DNA of 64,000 nt, from the NCBI RefSeq assembly GCF_017948455.1, contig NZ_JAFFSU010000012.1, positions 186,001 to 250,000 of the forward strand, read 5' to 3'. Shown one piece after another: positions 35,163-43,947 of the stretch (position 1 is its first letter; every line of letters begins with the position of its first letter). The translations under genes were made by a program, and so were the position numbers. This DNA comes from Streptomyces sp. GESEQ-4 (lineage in GTDB: Bacteria; Actinomycetota; Actinomycetes; Streptomycetales; Streptomycetaceae). Below the pieces are notes generated by a model. The model was not told the DNA's origin. It saw nothing but the letters and a program-made list of their open reading frames with translations, and did not search any database.

Positions 35163-36542
35163 TCACTTCACGGAAGCCGACCGCCTCCGCCGCCGTACCG
35201 TCCTCCCTCGATGCCCCCTGCGCTCCGGTGCCCGCCCGTCCAGCTGGATCCAGATCCGCACCTCCGTGCCGCCGAGCACCGAGGAGCCGATGCGCACGTC
35301 GCCGCCCGTCGACTCGGCGAGGCGCCGCACGATGTCCAGTCCGAGGCCGGTCGAGCCGGCGCTCCCCGAGCCGCGCCCGCGGGCCATCGCGGCCTCGGGG
35401 TCGATGATGCCGGGCCCCGCGTCGGAGACGAGCACGATCACCGCGTCCTCGCCGTTGTGCACGTCGACCGCGAACGCCGTGCCCTCGAGGGTGTGCCGGA
35501 AGACATTGCCGAGCAGGGCGTCCAGCGCGGCCGCCAGATCCGCCCGGGCCACGGGTATCCGCACCGGCCGGTCGACCCCGGCCACCCGCACCTTGCGCCC
35601 TTCGTCCTCGGCGAGCGCCGACCAGAACCCCATCCGCTCCCGCACCACCTCGGCCGCGTCGCACCCGGCCCCGGCACCGGGCGCCGCCGTCTGCGGCTTG
35701 GCCTCCCGCGCCGTCTGGATGATGGTGTCGACCTCCCGCTCCAACTGCGCGACGGCGGCCCGCGTCTGCTCGGCGGCGGGCCCGTCCCCGAGCGAGGCGG
35801 CGTTGAGCCGAAGCACGGTCAGCGGGGTGCGCAGCCGGTGCGACAGATCGGCCGCCAACTCCCGCTCATTGGCCAGCAGTTGTACGACCTGATCGGCCAT
35901 GGAGTTGAACGCGACCGCCGCCAGTCGCAGTTCGGTCGGCCCCTCCTCCGGCACCCGGGAGCCCAGCTTCCCCTCCCCCAGTTCATGCGCACCCTCGACC
36001 AGCCGCTGCGCCGGCTGCACCATCCGTACGCCCAGCCGGTCGGCGACCGCGACCGAGCCGACGATGAGCGCGACGCCCACCGCGGCCAGTACGGCCCACG
36101 CCGTGTCGACGCCGTTCGTCACCTCGGACTCGGGGACGTACACCTCGACCACGGCGATCTCGCCGGAGCTCAGCGCGACCGGCTGCAGCAGCGTGGACCC
36201 GCCGGGCACCTCGGTGGTGGAGGCCCGGCCCAGCTTCCGCACGGTCGCGATGTCCTCGTCGGCGGCGCGCTGCTTGCCCAGGCCGACGGCGGCGGCACCG
36301 TCGGAGGCCGGTATGTGCACGGCCATCCCGGCATCCGAGCCCGCGGAGGCGACGACGCGCTCGAGCTGGTCACGGTCGGTGGTGATGGACAGCGCCGGGG
36401 CGACGGCCGCGGCCTCCCGCTCGGCGTTGGAGAACGCGCGGTCCCGGGCCATCTCCTTGATGACGAGGCCCAGCGGCACCGCGAAGGCGACCACGACCAT
36501 GGCGGTGACCGCCAGCGAGACCTTGACCAGCGCCCACCTCAT
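35163..36542 (-). CDS. two-component sensor histidine kinase
   Basis: A 459-residue membrane kinase. Two membrane segments (VKVSLAVTAMVVVAFAVPLG and VDTAWAVLAAVGVALIVGSV) flank an extracytoplasmic sensor of about 110 residues; then come HAMP, the DHp helix with the phospho-accepting His in LAADLSHRLRTPLTVL, and the ATPase with N box NVFRHT, G1 DAGPGI and G2 GSTGLGLDIV. The signal sensed is unknown. The start is ATG 36542 with GGTGGAG before it, placed by a 20-bp tandem duplication that also carries the regulator's stop. Confidence 0.9.
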   Translation of the reverse strand: MRWALVKVSLAVTAMVVVAFAVPLGLVIKEMARDRAFSNAEREAAAVAPALSITTDRDQLERVVASAGSDAGMAVHIPASDGAAAVGLGKQRAADEDIATVRKLGRASTTEVPGGSTLLQPVALSSGEIAVVEVYVPESEVTNGVDTAWAVLAAVGVALIVGSVAVADRLGVRMVQPAQRLVEGAHELGEGKLGSRVPEEGPTELRLAAVAFNSMADQVVQLLANERELAADLSHRLRTPLTVLRLNAASLGDGPAAEQTRAAVAQLEREVDTIIQTAREAKPQTAAPGAGAGCDAAEVVRERMGFWSALAEDEGRKVRVAGVDRPVRIPVARADLAAALDALLGNVFRHTLEGTAFAVDVHNGEDAVIVLVSDAGPGIIDPEAAMARGRGSGSAGSTGLGLDIVRRLAESTGGDVRIGSSVLGGTEVRIWIQLDGRAPERRGHRGRTVRRRRRSASVK

Positions 36543-36570
36543 GGCTCCACCGCCCACCTCATGGCTCCAC
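36531..36570 (-). repeat. perfect 20-bp tandem duplication at the regulator/kinase junction
   Basis: On the plus strand CGCCCACCTCATGGCTCCAC occurs twice, head to tail (36531-36550, 36551-36570). On the coding strand each unit carries GTGGAGCCATGA, that is a ribosome site plus an ATGA stop-start overlap. The upstream unit now supplies the regulator stop and the downstream unit the kinase start. Confidence 0.95.
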
Positions 36571-37257
36571 CCCTGGTGGCTCCAGCTTCACGCCGACCCC
36601 GCGCAGGGTGTGCAGATAACGCGGTCGCGCCGCCGTCTCCCCCAGCTTCCGGCGCAGCCACGACAGATGGACGTCGATGGTCTGGTCGTCGCCGTACGAC
36701 TGCTGCCACACCTCGGCGAGCAGCTCCTTGCGCGGCACGACGACACCGGGCCGCCCGGCCAGGAAGGCGAGCAGGTCGAACTCGCGCCGGGTCAGGTCGA
36801 GGCGTACGCCGTCCAGCTCGGCCTGGCGGCGCAGTGGATCCACGGTCAGCCCGCCGACGCGGATCACGGTGTCCGGGGGCGCCTCCCCCGCCGCGGCACG
36901 GGACCGCCGTAGCACCGCGGCCATCCGGGCGGAGAGATGGTCGACCGAGAACGGCTTGGTCAGGTAGTCGTCCGCGCCCGCGTTCAGCAGCCGGACGATC
37001 TCCGTCTCGTCGTCCCGCGCGGTGGCGATGATCACCGGGACATCGGTGATGCCGCGCAGCATCTTCAGCGCCTCGGACCCGTCCAGATCGGGCAGACCGA
37101 GGTCGAGAATGACCACGTCGAAACGGAAATGGGCGACCTCGCGCAGCGCCTCGAGCGCGGTGCCGACGCTGCGCACGGTGTGCGCGGCATCGGTCAGATG
37201 CCGGATGAGGGCCGAGCGCACGAACTGGTCGTCCTCGACCACGAGCACACTTGCCAT
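36559..37257 (-). CDS. OmpR/PhoB-family response regulator
   Basis: A 232-residue regulator: receiver domain with acidic pocket VVEDDQ, phospho-accepting Asp in VVILDLGLPDLDG and Lys in YLTKPFS, then a winged-helix DNA-binding domain (RREFDLLAFLAGRPGVVVPR, DDQTIDVHLSWLRRKLGE). It pairs with the kinase encoded directly downstream. ATG 37257 is chosen; the ten codons open upstream look non-coding. Confidence 0.93.
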   Translation of the reverse strand: MASVLVVEDDQFVRSALIRHLTDAAHTVRSVGTALEALREVAHFRFDVVILDLGLPDLDGSEALKMLRGITDVPVIIATARDDETEIVRLLNAGADDYLTKPFSVDHLSARMAAVLRRSRAAAGEAPPDTVIRVGGLTVDPLRRQAELDGVRLDLTRREFDLLAFLAGRPGVVVPRKELLAEVWQQSYGDDQTIDVHLSWLRRKLGETAARPRYLHTLRGVGVKLEPPGVEP

Positions 37258-37367
37258 GCGCCGCACCGTACGCCATGCGATGGACACCGGTCCGGCGCCT
37301 GTGGATAACTCCAGGCGGTGCGCATCCGGGCGACACCGGTGGGACGCGTGAGGCAGTATGGCGCGCG

Positions 37368-37880
37368 ATGCGCAGAGGTCTCATACACGTACTCGCGTGG
37401 ACGCTCGCCACGGGCGCGGCGGTCACGCTGTCGTGGTGGGGTGTCCACACGGTGATGGCGGGCACGGCCTACGACCCGCCGCGCGCCCTCCCCATCACGT
37501 CCGGCGACGCGACCACGCAGGAGTCGAAGCCGCTGGCATCCTCTACGGCACGGACGCGGACTCCGTCGAGCGAGCCGCCGTCGACGCCGACGCCGACGCC
37601 GCGTGGGACGCCCTCGACGACACCGACGCGGGAGCCCAGCCCCTCTCCCACCGCCTCCGGCCGGGTCAAGAGCTACGACACCGAGGGTGGGCGGGCGGTC
37701 TTCGACCTGGGTGAGAGTTCCGCGACGCTGGTGTCGGCTTCGCCGGCCGCGGGGTGGTCGATGCAGGTGTGGAAGACGGAGACGTGGATTCGGGTGGAGT
37801 TCGCGCAGGGGGCGGATCGGGTGTCGGTGTTCTGTACTTGGCACGACAGTGCGCCTCGGGTGGACATCGGGACGTATTAG
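37368..37880 (+). CDS. membrane-anchored protein with Ser/Thr/Pro linker
   Basis: A 170-residue protein: an N-terminal membrane segment or signal (HVLAWTLATGAAVTLSWWGV), a 50-residue linker rich in Pro, Thr and Ser (TPTPTPRGTPSTTPT), and a C-terminal domain of about 60 residues with several aromatic residues (AAGWSMQVWKTETWIRVEFA, VFCTWHDSAPRVDIG). The family is not recognised; the form suggests an extracytoplasmic sensor or wall-associated protein. It is divergent from the two-component system with 110 bp between, so it may be a target of that regulator. Confidence 0.7.
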   Translation: MRRGLIHVLAWTLATGAAVTLSWWGVHTVMAGTAYDPPRALPITSGDATTQESKPLASSTARTRTPSSEPPSTPTPTPRGTPSTTPTREPSPSPTASGRVKSYDTEGGRAVFDLGESSATLVSASPAAGWSMQVWKTETWIRVEFAQGADRVSVFCTWHDSAPRVDIGTY

Positions 37881-37916
37881 CTCCGCGGTGGGTCGTGTGT
37901 CGTCTGCGGGTGCGTT

Positions 37917-37946
37917 GTGGCTGGTCGCGCAGTTCCCCGCGCCCCT
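37917..37946 (+). repeat. intergenic repeat copy 5
   Basis: GTGGCTGGTCGCGCAGTTCC plus CCGCGCCCCT, identical to copies 1 and 4 over this core, 37 bp after the anchored-protein stop. The flanking GACGGGGCGC gives a short hairpin. Confidence 0.88.
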
Positions 37947-37972
37947 GACGGGGCGCTATTGCACCGGCGTTT

Positions 37973-38842
37973 TCAGCGGAAGACCGATGGTGGTGGGGCC
38001 GGGGACGCTACCGCCGCCTCGTCCGTCACCGGTGTGGCTCCGCCGGTGAAGTCGGTCAGGGGCTTGCCGTGTTCGACTCTGCCTGGATGGGGGTCGGAGG
38101 CGGCTCGGCGGGTCAGTTCGGGGATCGGGAGGGGGTGGTCGGAGGCTACGAGGATTGCGTTGCCGAACCGTTTTCCCCGCAGCACGGTCGGGTCGGCCAC
38201 GAGTGCCAGCTCCGCGAAACGGGCGGACGCGGTGGCGATCTGGCCCCGGAGGTGGGTCAGCGGCGGGCCGTCCGCGAGGTTGGCGGCGTACCAGCCACCC
38301 GGCCTGAGCGCTCTGCGTACCTCGTCGAGGAACTCCGTCGAGGTGAGGTGGGCGGGCGTGCGGGCCCCGCTGTACACGTCGGCCACGATCAGGTCGGCCC
38401 ACCCGTCGGGCACCTTGGCCAGCCCCTCCCGCGCGTCCACGGACCGCACCCGGATACGCGTCCCCGGCTCCAACGGCAGCTGCCTGCGCACCAGTTGTAC
38501 GAGGGTGGCGTCCCGTTCGACTACCTGCTGGGTCGACCGGGGGCGGGTGGCCGCGACATAGCGGGCCAGCGTCAGCGCCCCACCGCCGAGATGCACGACG
38601 TGAACGGGGCTGCCGGGTGGGGCGACGAGATCGACGACGTGGCCGAGCCGCCGCTGGTACTCGAAGGAGAGATGGGCGGGGTCGTCCAGGTCCACATACG
38701 ACTGCGGCGCCCCGTCGATGAGCAACGTCCAGCCCCGGCTGCGATCCCGATCCGGTATGAGCTCGGCCAGCCCCCCGTCCACAGCCTCGACGACAGCCGC
38801 GTCACCCACACCCCGCCGCCGCGAGTTCCTGGACTTTCCCAT
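37973..38842 (-). CDS. spermidine synthase-like methyltransferase-fold protein
   Basis: A 289-residue Rossmann-type protein. VHVVHLGGGALTLARYVAAT is the nucleotide-binding motif I, QQVVERDATLVQLVRRQL follows with the acidic loop, and WADLIVADVYSGARTPAHLT matches the polyamine-synthase active loop. Such proteins transfer aminopropyl or methyl groups; without a neighbouring SAM decarboxylase the substrate is unknown. ATG 38842 (MGKSRNSRRRG) is preferred over the longer frame. It is convergent with the anchored-protein gene. Confidence 0.8.
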   Translation of the reverse strand: MGKSRNSRRRGVGDAAVVEAVDGGLAELIPDRDRSRGWTLLIDGAPQSYVDLDDPAHLSFEYQRRLGHVVDLVAPPGSPVHVVHLGGGALTLARYVAATRPRSTQQVVERDATLVQLVRRQLPLEPGTRIRVRSVDAREGLAKVPDGWADLIVADVYSGARTPAHLTSTEFLDEVRRALRPGGWYAANLADGPPLTHLRGQIATASARFAELALVADPTVLRGKRFGNAILVASDHPLPIPELTRRAASDPHPGRVEHGKPLTDFTGGATPVTDEAAVASPAPPPSVFR

Positions 38843-38896
38843 TGCCCCATTATCGAGGCACCCGCCCCCGCCCGCCCCAGCTGCGGGCACCGCACG

Positions 38897-39361
38897 TCAC
38901 CGACAGTTGTCCGCCGCCTCGATCAACCGAGCCGCCTCCCCCAGCGCCGCCCGCAGCACCGCGGGATCCGTCGCCAGGTCGGCCTCGCCGGGGGGCAGCA
39001 ACCAGTCCGACCCCTCCACCGGCGGCTCGGGGTTCAGACACGACCCCCGCCCGTCCGTCTCCGTACACGTACTCCCCGGGACGTCCCACCCCGCCGCCGT
39101 CCCAGCCGGGACCACGAACCCCAGGGTGTCGCAGCCGTCGTCGTGCAGCACCGGCCCCACCGAGTCCCCGGCCCCCCGCCGCAGGATGTCGACCGCCTCC
39201 AGCCCCTGCCGAGCGGGCACCGTCACCAGGTCGCACCCGTCCGCGTCGGCGGCGAACGGCGTCGCGCTGCTCTCCGGGGTCGGTGCATGCCGCGCCGTCG
39301 TCACCGGAGCACTCGGCACACACGCCTCGACGCTCTGACTGGTCTCCATCCCGGCCTGCAC
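38897..39361 (-). CDS. hypothetical protein, possibly PrimPol-N-like
   Basis: A 154-residue cytoplasmic protein. The middle (DSVGPVLHDDGCDTLGFVVP, AAGWDVPGSTCTETDGRG) and the end (GSDWLLPPGEADLATDPAVL) recall small Streptomyces proteins grouped with N-terminal primase/polymerase domains, but I see no clear catalytic acidic triad. It starts at GTG 39361 or 39364, both just after AGGAGGGG. Function unknown. Confidence 0.65.
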   Translation of the reverse strand: MQAGMETSQSVEACVPSAPVTTARHAPTPESSATPFAADADGCDLVTVPARQGLEAVDILRRGAGDSVGPVLHDDGCDTLGFVVPAGTAAGWDVPGSTCTETDGRGSCLNPEPPVEGSDWLLPPGEADLATDPAVLRAALGEAARLIEAADNCR

Positions 39362-39636
39362 CACGGAACCCCTCCTAGGGCGAGCGGGTCGGGAGTCGGG
39401 CGGCTCCCGGTCCACAGAGTCCAACGCGTCGCCGCGTCAACGGCTACGCGAGAAGTCAGCCGCAAAGGATGGCAGTTCATGGCAGATCACGGATGAGATA
39501 TCCGGTTTGTAGCCAAACACCGCGTGGTGGCTCCGACACAGCAGGTACGTTCTTGCCCGCCGGACACAGGGGTGCCTCACGGACAACCAGCCCTATATCC
39601 GGCATGGTTCGACGGTTCGCACGAGAGGACCCGGCC

Positions 39637-41076
39637 ATGGCGTCGTCCGAAGTGACCTCGTCTCAGTCTCCCCGGCCACCGCGGCCGAATCTCGCGTTCC
39701 GGCAGTTGCGCGCCCAGCGCTCGCCGGCCGAGTTCGCCGCGGCGGTCCGGCGAGCCGCCCGCGAGATCGGTGAGCGGGTCAGCTGTGACGCGCGCTACAT
39801 CGGTCGAGTCGAGGCGGGTGAGATCCGCTGCCCCAACTACGCGTACGAGCGGGTGTTCCTGCACATGTTCCCCGGCCGCACGCTCACCGACCTGGGCTTC
39901 GCGCCCCGCGCATCCGTACGCGGACGCGGGGCGCGAAACCCCGAGGACGCGCCCCCCTTGCACACCACAAGCCCGGCGTACGAACCCGGTGAGACGGAGG
40001 GGGCGTACGAGCCGTATGACCCGCAGAAGCCCTACGAGACGCACGAGAACCACGAGGAGAGCGACGTGCTACGTCGCGCATTCATGACCGGCGGTGGCGC
40101 CACGGTGGCCGCCGCCCTGGGCCCCATCGGGCTCGCCGTCGACGCATCGGCCGCCCAGCGCCCGGCCCGCCGCTCCGGAGCGGGCGAGGCGGACGCCCTG
40201 GAGGAGGCCGTGCGCAGAATCCGGCTGCTCGACGACCGGCACGGCGCGGACGGCCTCTACCAGCGCGCGGCGGCCCCGCTGCGCGCCGCATACGCGCTGC
40301 TCGACGCCGGAGCGACCCGGCAGAAGACCGCGGACCGCCTCCACTCGGGCGCCGGTGAGCTGGCCATCTCGGTGGGCTGGCTGGCCCATGACTCGGGCCG
40401 GTTCGACGACGCGCGCTCGCACTACGCGGAGGCGCTCGCGACCGCCCGGATGTCCGGCGATCCCGGCCTCGAGGCGCACGCCTTCTGCAACACGGCGTTC
40501 CTCGCGCGGGACGCGGGACGGCCGAGGGAGGCGTTGCGCGCCGCGCAGGCCGCGCAACGCGTCGCACGCCCGCTGGGCTCCGCACGCCTGATGTCGCTGC
40601 TCGCACTGCGTGAGGCGGGCGGCTGGGCGGGGCTCGCCGACCGCACCGGCTGCGAGCAGGCACTGGCCCGCGCCCAGGCCCTGTACGACCGCGGCCCCTC
40701 GGAGGACGACCCCGAGTGGATGAGCTTCTACGGCGAGGCCGAACTGGAGGGCCTGGAGGCGCAGTGCTGGTCCACCCTGGGCGACTGGCCCCGCGCGGCC
40801 CGCCACGCCCGGCGTGCGGCCCAGCTCCAGGACCGGCACTTCACCCGCAACATCGCCCTGTACACCGCCGAACTGGCCGACGACCTCGCCCGCGGCGGCC
40901 ACCCCGACGAGGCGGCCCTGGCCGGCATGCGCGTCCTGGATCTCCTCAACGAGGTCCAGTCGTCCCGGATCCAGACGATGCTGGCGGGAACCGCGCGCGT
41001 GCTGCTCCCGCACCGCCGCGCCTCGGATGTGTCGGCCTTCCTGGAGCGGCACGCGTCCCTCCCGCGTACGGCATGA
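39637..41076 (+). CDS. XRE-type regulator with TPR-like C-terminal region (NsdA-like)
   Basis: A 479-residue protein. The N-terminus carries a helix-turn-helix (FRQLRAQRSPAEFAAAVRRA, then VSCDARYIGRVEAGEIRCPN). Residues ~145-175 hold RRAFMTGGGATVAAALGPIG, an arginine pair plus hydrophobic stretch common in the middle of this Streptomyces regulator family. The rest is helical TPR-like repeats (GELAISVGWLAHDSGRFDDA, HAFCNTAFLARDAGRPREAL). NsdA and relatives repress antibiotic production and sporulation; this role is inferred. ATG 39637 follows GAGAGGAC; a longer start at 39604 lacks a ribosome site. Confidence 0.82.
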   Translation: MASSEVTSSQSPRPPRPNLAFRQLRAQRSPAEFAAAVRRAAREIGERVSCDARYIGRVEAGEIRCPNYAYERVFLHMFPGRTLTDLGFAPRASVRGRGARNPEDAPPLHTTSPAYEPGETEGAYEPYDPQKPYETHENHEESDVLRRAFMTGGGATVAAALGPIGLAVDASAAQRPARRSGAGEADALEEAVRRIRLLDDRHGADGLYQRAAAPLRAAYALLDAGATRQKTADRLHSGAGELAISVGWLAHDSGRFDDARSHYAEALATARMSGDPGLEAHAFCNTAFLARDAGRPREALRAAQAAQRVARPLGSARLMSLLALREAGGWAGLADRTGCEQALARAQALYDRGPSEDDPEWMSFYGEAELEGLEAQCWSTLGDWPRAARHARRAAQLQDRHFTRNIALYTAELADDLARGGHPDEAALAGMRVLDLLNEVQSSRIQTMLAGTARVLLPHRRASDVSAFLERHASLPRTA

Positions 41077-41091
41077 GCGGTCCCGCAGGCC

Positions 41092-41688
41092 CTACCCGCC
41101 CAGGTGCCCCAGGTCGTTCCAGCTCTCGATCGCCGGCTCGCCGTACGCCCACCCGAGCACCGACAGCGACGTGGGATTGAGCCGTATCCGGGCCGCGAAA
41201 TCGAGCGGCAGGCCCAGCCATCGCGCGCCGATGGACCGCAGGATGTGCCCGTGGGCGAAGACCAGCACATCCCGGTCCGCCGCCCGCGCCCAGGCGACGA
41301 CCTCGTCCGCTCGGGCCGTCACCTCGGCGAGGCTCTCCCCGTCGGGCACCCCGTCGCGCCAGATCAGCCAGCCGGGCCGGCCGGACTGGATCTCGTCGGG
41401 CGTCATGCCCTCGTACGCGCCGTAGTCCCACTCCATGAGCACGTCCCAGGCACGCGCGCGTTCCCCCAACCCGGCCAGTTCGCATGTCTCACGCGCGCGT
41501 GCCAGGGGGCTGGTGCGCACCTCGACGCCGGGGAGACCGTCGTACGGTGCCCGGTGCAGCCGCTCGCCGAGCAGTTTGGCGCCGCGGCGGCCCTCCTCGA
41601 GCAGAGGGACGTCGGTCCTGCCGGTGTGTCTGCCGGACAGCGACCAGGCCGTCTGTCCGTGTCTGGCCAGCAGGATGCGCGGTGCCAT
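41092..41688 (-). CDS. histidine phosphatase superfamily (phosphoglycerate-mutase-like) protein
   Basis: A 198-residue enzyme. The catalytic histidine is in [19 protein letters not shown] (RHG motif); the second conserved His is in [34 protein letters not shown] and [16 protein letters not shown] hold the Arg and Glu of the phosphate pocket. The substrate may be a small phosphate ester such as a sugar phosphate. ATG 41688 follows GAAAGG. It is convergent with the XRE regulator, 15 bp apart. Confidence 0.88.
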   Translation of the reverse strand: MAPRILLARHGQTAWSLSGRHTGRTDVPLLEEGRRGAKLLGERLHRAPYDGLPGVEVRTSPLARARETCELAGLGERARAWDVLMEWDYGAYEGMTPDEIQSGRPGWLIWRDGVPDGESLAEVTARADEVVAWARAADRDVLVFAHGHILRSIGARWLGLPLDFAARIRLNPTSLSVLGWAYGEPAIESWNDLGHLGG

Positions 41689-41702
41689 GGAAGACCTTTC
41701 CA

Positions 41703-41742
41703 GAGGGATTCCATGAGGAATCGAGGGATTCCATGAGGATTC
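41703..41742 (-). repeat. 20-bp tandem duplication in the phosphatase leader
   Basis: GAGGGATTCCATGAGGAATC (41703-41722) is followed directly by GAGGGATTCCATGAGGATTC, one mismatch. It lies 14 bp before the phosphatase start codon, inside the expected promoter or leader. Confidence 0.9.
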
Positions 41743-41906
41743 GAGTGGGACCCCTTCATCATCGCCTACGGCACACACGGGCAACCCGCCGGGCGATCTC
41801 TGCGTCTATCAGGGCCGGGGGCGCCACTCGGGGGCTCGCGCATACACCGTAAAGTGGCACGTCCGGAGCGCCGGGGCCGCGCGACGAGAAGGGGGAGGGC
41901 GATCGG

Positions 41907-42860
41907 ATGCCGCACGCCGAGACGCTGGGCACCGAGGCAGCCCTACGGCCCCGCCCGCGCTGGTGGACCGAACTGCCGCTGATTGTGCTGGTGTACGCCT
42001 GCTACTCCGGGGGCCGGCTGCTCGTCGGGGGCGATGTCTCCAAGGCCGTCGACCACGGCCTGGCGATCCTGAAGATCGAGAAGGTCCTCCATCTCAACGC
42101 GGAGCATCCGCTCAACCGCCTGTTCACCCGCGAGCCCTGGATCGGCGTCCCGGCCGACTTCTGGTACGCGTCGCTGCACTACGCCGTCACGCCCGCGATC
42201 CTGATCTGGCTCTTCCGGTCCCGTTCCCGGCACTACCGCGCGGCCCGCACCTGGCTGATGACGTCCACCTTCATCGGCCTGATCGGCTTCACGCTGCTGC
42301 CGACCTGTCCGCCCCGTCTGCTCGACGCGAGCCACGGCTTCGTCGACACGATGGCGCAGTACAGCTCGTACGGCTGGTGGGGCGGCGACGCGAGCGCGCC
42401 GAAGGGGCTGGGCGGCCTGACCAACCAGTACGCGGCGATGCCGAGCCTGCACTGCGGCTGGGCGCTGTGGTGCGGCGTGATCCTCTGGCGGTACGGCGGG
42501 ACGCGTCTGACCAAGGTCGCCGCCGTCGTCTACCCGCTGGTGACGACGATCGTGGTGATGGGCACCGCGAACCACTACTTCCTCGACGCGGTCGCGGGCG
42601 CGGCCGTCATGGGCGCCGGGTTCCTGCTGACGCCGTACGTGTTGCGGGTCGCCGGCCTCGTCCGGACCCGGCTGACGGCGCGGGTCGTGCCCGTCACAGC
42701 GGGCACTGTCGACGCACCCGCCTCAATTGTCAGTGGCGGATGCCAGACTTCCACGGGTGAGCGACTTCCACGGCAGCGCGAGTCCCGGTTCGGATCCGGA
42801 GCCGAGCCGAGTGCCGTCCCCCAGGACGCGGGGGACAGCACTCCGGCACCGGCTCGCTGA
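41907..42860 (+). CDS. PAP2-superfamily membrane phosphatase/phosphotransferase
   Basis: A 317-residue protein with about five or six membrane segments (LPLIVLVYACYSGGRLLVGG; LIGFTLLPTCPPRLLDASHG; VVYPLVTTIVVMGTANHYFL). The phosphatase motifs are PSLHCGWALWCG (His of motif 2) and GTANHYFLDAVAGA (motif 3), as in PAP2_3 inositolphosphotransferase-like proteins. The last 60 residues are polar. It probably acts on a lipid or inositol phosphate at the membrane. Its 3' end overlaps the proposed start of the nuclease gene by about 104 bases in another frame. Confidence 0.82.
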   Translation: MPHAETLGTEAALRPRPRWWTELPLIVLVYACYSGGRLLVGGDVSKAVDHGLAILKIEKVLHLNAEHPLNRLFTREPWIGVPADFWYASLHYAVTPAILIWLFRSRSRHYRAARTWLMTSTFIGLIGFTLLPTCPPRLLDASHGFVDTMAQYSSYGWWGGDASAPKGLGGLTNQYAAMPSLHCGWALWCGVILWRYGGTRLTKVAAVVYPLVTTIVVMGTANHYFLDAVAGAAVMGAGFLLTPYVLRVAGLVRTRLTARVVPVTAGTVDAPASIVSGGCQTSTGERLPRQRESRFGSGAEPSAVPQDAGDSTPAPAR

Positions 42861-43947
42861 GCTGCGCGGCCCCGACGTACCGGCCAAGGCACTGGACGCC
42901 CGTGCCCTGGCCGCACTCGCCGCCAACCCCGGCTGCAAGCGGCGCGCGATCCTCGACGGCGCCGGGGTGGACAAGGCGGCGCTGGCGAGCGCGCTGGGCG
43001 CCCCGTCGGCCTTCGGGCAGTCGCAGTTCGCGTTCGTCCGGGGCAACGCGTTCGAGGCGAAGGTCAAGGCCGACGGCGGCGCGGAGCTGCTGCGGCTGGT
43101 GCACGAGAAGCTGGACCGAGGCGCCGAACCGCCCGCACGCGCGCACGTGCCCGACCTGTCCGCGATCGGCCCCGAGGGGCGGTCCGCGCGTACGGCGCTG
43201 GCGCTGCGCGAGGCCGTGGAAGCCGGTGACTGGACGCTGCTCGACCATCCGATGCTCGCCCTCGACGTCGCCGGGTCGCCCGCCTTCCTGGAGCCGGACG
43301 CGGTGGTCGTGCACCCGGACGGCAGCTGGACGGTCGTGGAGATCAAGTCCTTCCCCATGCTGGACGGCTCGGCGGACCCGGCGAAGGTGGGCGCGGCGGC
43401 CCGCCAGGCCGCGGTGTACGTCCTGGCACTGGAGCAGGTCGCGGCCCGCCTCACCCCCGCCCCGCGCGTACGCCATCGGGTGCTGCTGGTCTGCCCGAAG
43501 GACTTCTCCAACCTGCCCACGGCGTCCGCCGTCGACGTGCGCAAGCAGCGCGCGGTGACCGGCCGCCAGCTGGCCCGGCTCACCCGCATCCAGGACATCG
43601 CCGACGCGCTCCCGGAGACCACCTGCTTCTCCCCCGAGCTGCCCGTCGGCGAGCTGACCGCGGCCGTCGAGTCGGTTCCGGCGACCTACGCGCCCGAGTG
43701 CCTGTCCGCCTGTGAGCTGGCCTTCCACTGCCGTGACCGCTCCCGCGCGGCCGGCGCGGTGACCTCCCTGGGCCGTTCGGTACGGGCCGAGCTGGGCGGG
43801 CTGACGACAGTCGGGGACGTGCTCGCGGCGGCCCGCGGCGAGGCCGGCGACCCGGACGACCCGGCGGTGGCGGCGCTGCGCCGGGCGGCGGAGCTACGGG
43901 CCGAGGCGCTCGACCGGCGCGTAGGGGAGGCCGCCCCGTGTCGCTGA
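42757..43947 (+). CDS. PD-(D/E)XK nuclease with Cas4/AddB-like four-cysteine signature
   Basis: A 396-residue protein. The RecB-like core is EPDAVVVHPDGSWTVVEIKS: Asp181, then Glu195-x-Lys197, preceded by HPMLALDVAG. Four cysteines sit as in iron-staple nucleases (Cas4, AddB, Dna2): Cys60 in NPGCKRR before the core, and Cys315-x3-Cys319-x5-Cys325 (ECLSACELAFHC) after it, so a 4Fe-4S cluster is likely. The start is uncertain: GTG 42757 is used, with GTG 42733 or TTG 42727 possible, none having a good ribosome site. The next gene overlaps it by ten bases. It probably works with the helicase two genes on, in DNA end processing. Confidence 0.8.
   Translation: MSDFHGSASPGSDPEPSRVPSPRTRGTALRHRLAELRGPDVPAKALDARALAALAANPGCKRRAILDGAGVDKAALASALGAPSAFGQSQFAFVRGNAFEAKVKADGGAELLRLVHEKLDRGAEPPARAHVPDLSAIGPEGRSARTALALREAVEAGDWTLLDHPMLALDVAGSPAFLEPDAVVVHPDGSWTVVEIKSFPMLDGSADPAKVGAAARQAAVYVLALEQVAARLTPAPRVRHRVLLVCPKDFSNLPTASAVDVRKQRAVTGRQLARLTRIQDIADALPETTCFSPELPVGELTAAVESVPATYAPECLSACELAFHCRDRSRAAGAVTSLGRSVRAELGGLTTVGDVLAAARGEAGDPDDPAVAALRRAAELRAEALDRRVGEAAPCR

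Noticed and set aside
39591-39606. GCCCTATATCCGGCA as a second copy of the 13155 palindrome
   Set aside because: Only partly symmetrical and with several mismatches, so not distinguishable from chance.
42757-43947. Reading the nuclease as a Cas4 of a CRISPR system
   Set aside because: No repeats, spacers or other cas genes are present; the partner is a Upf1-like helicase.
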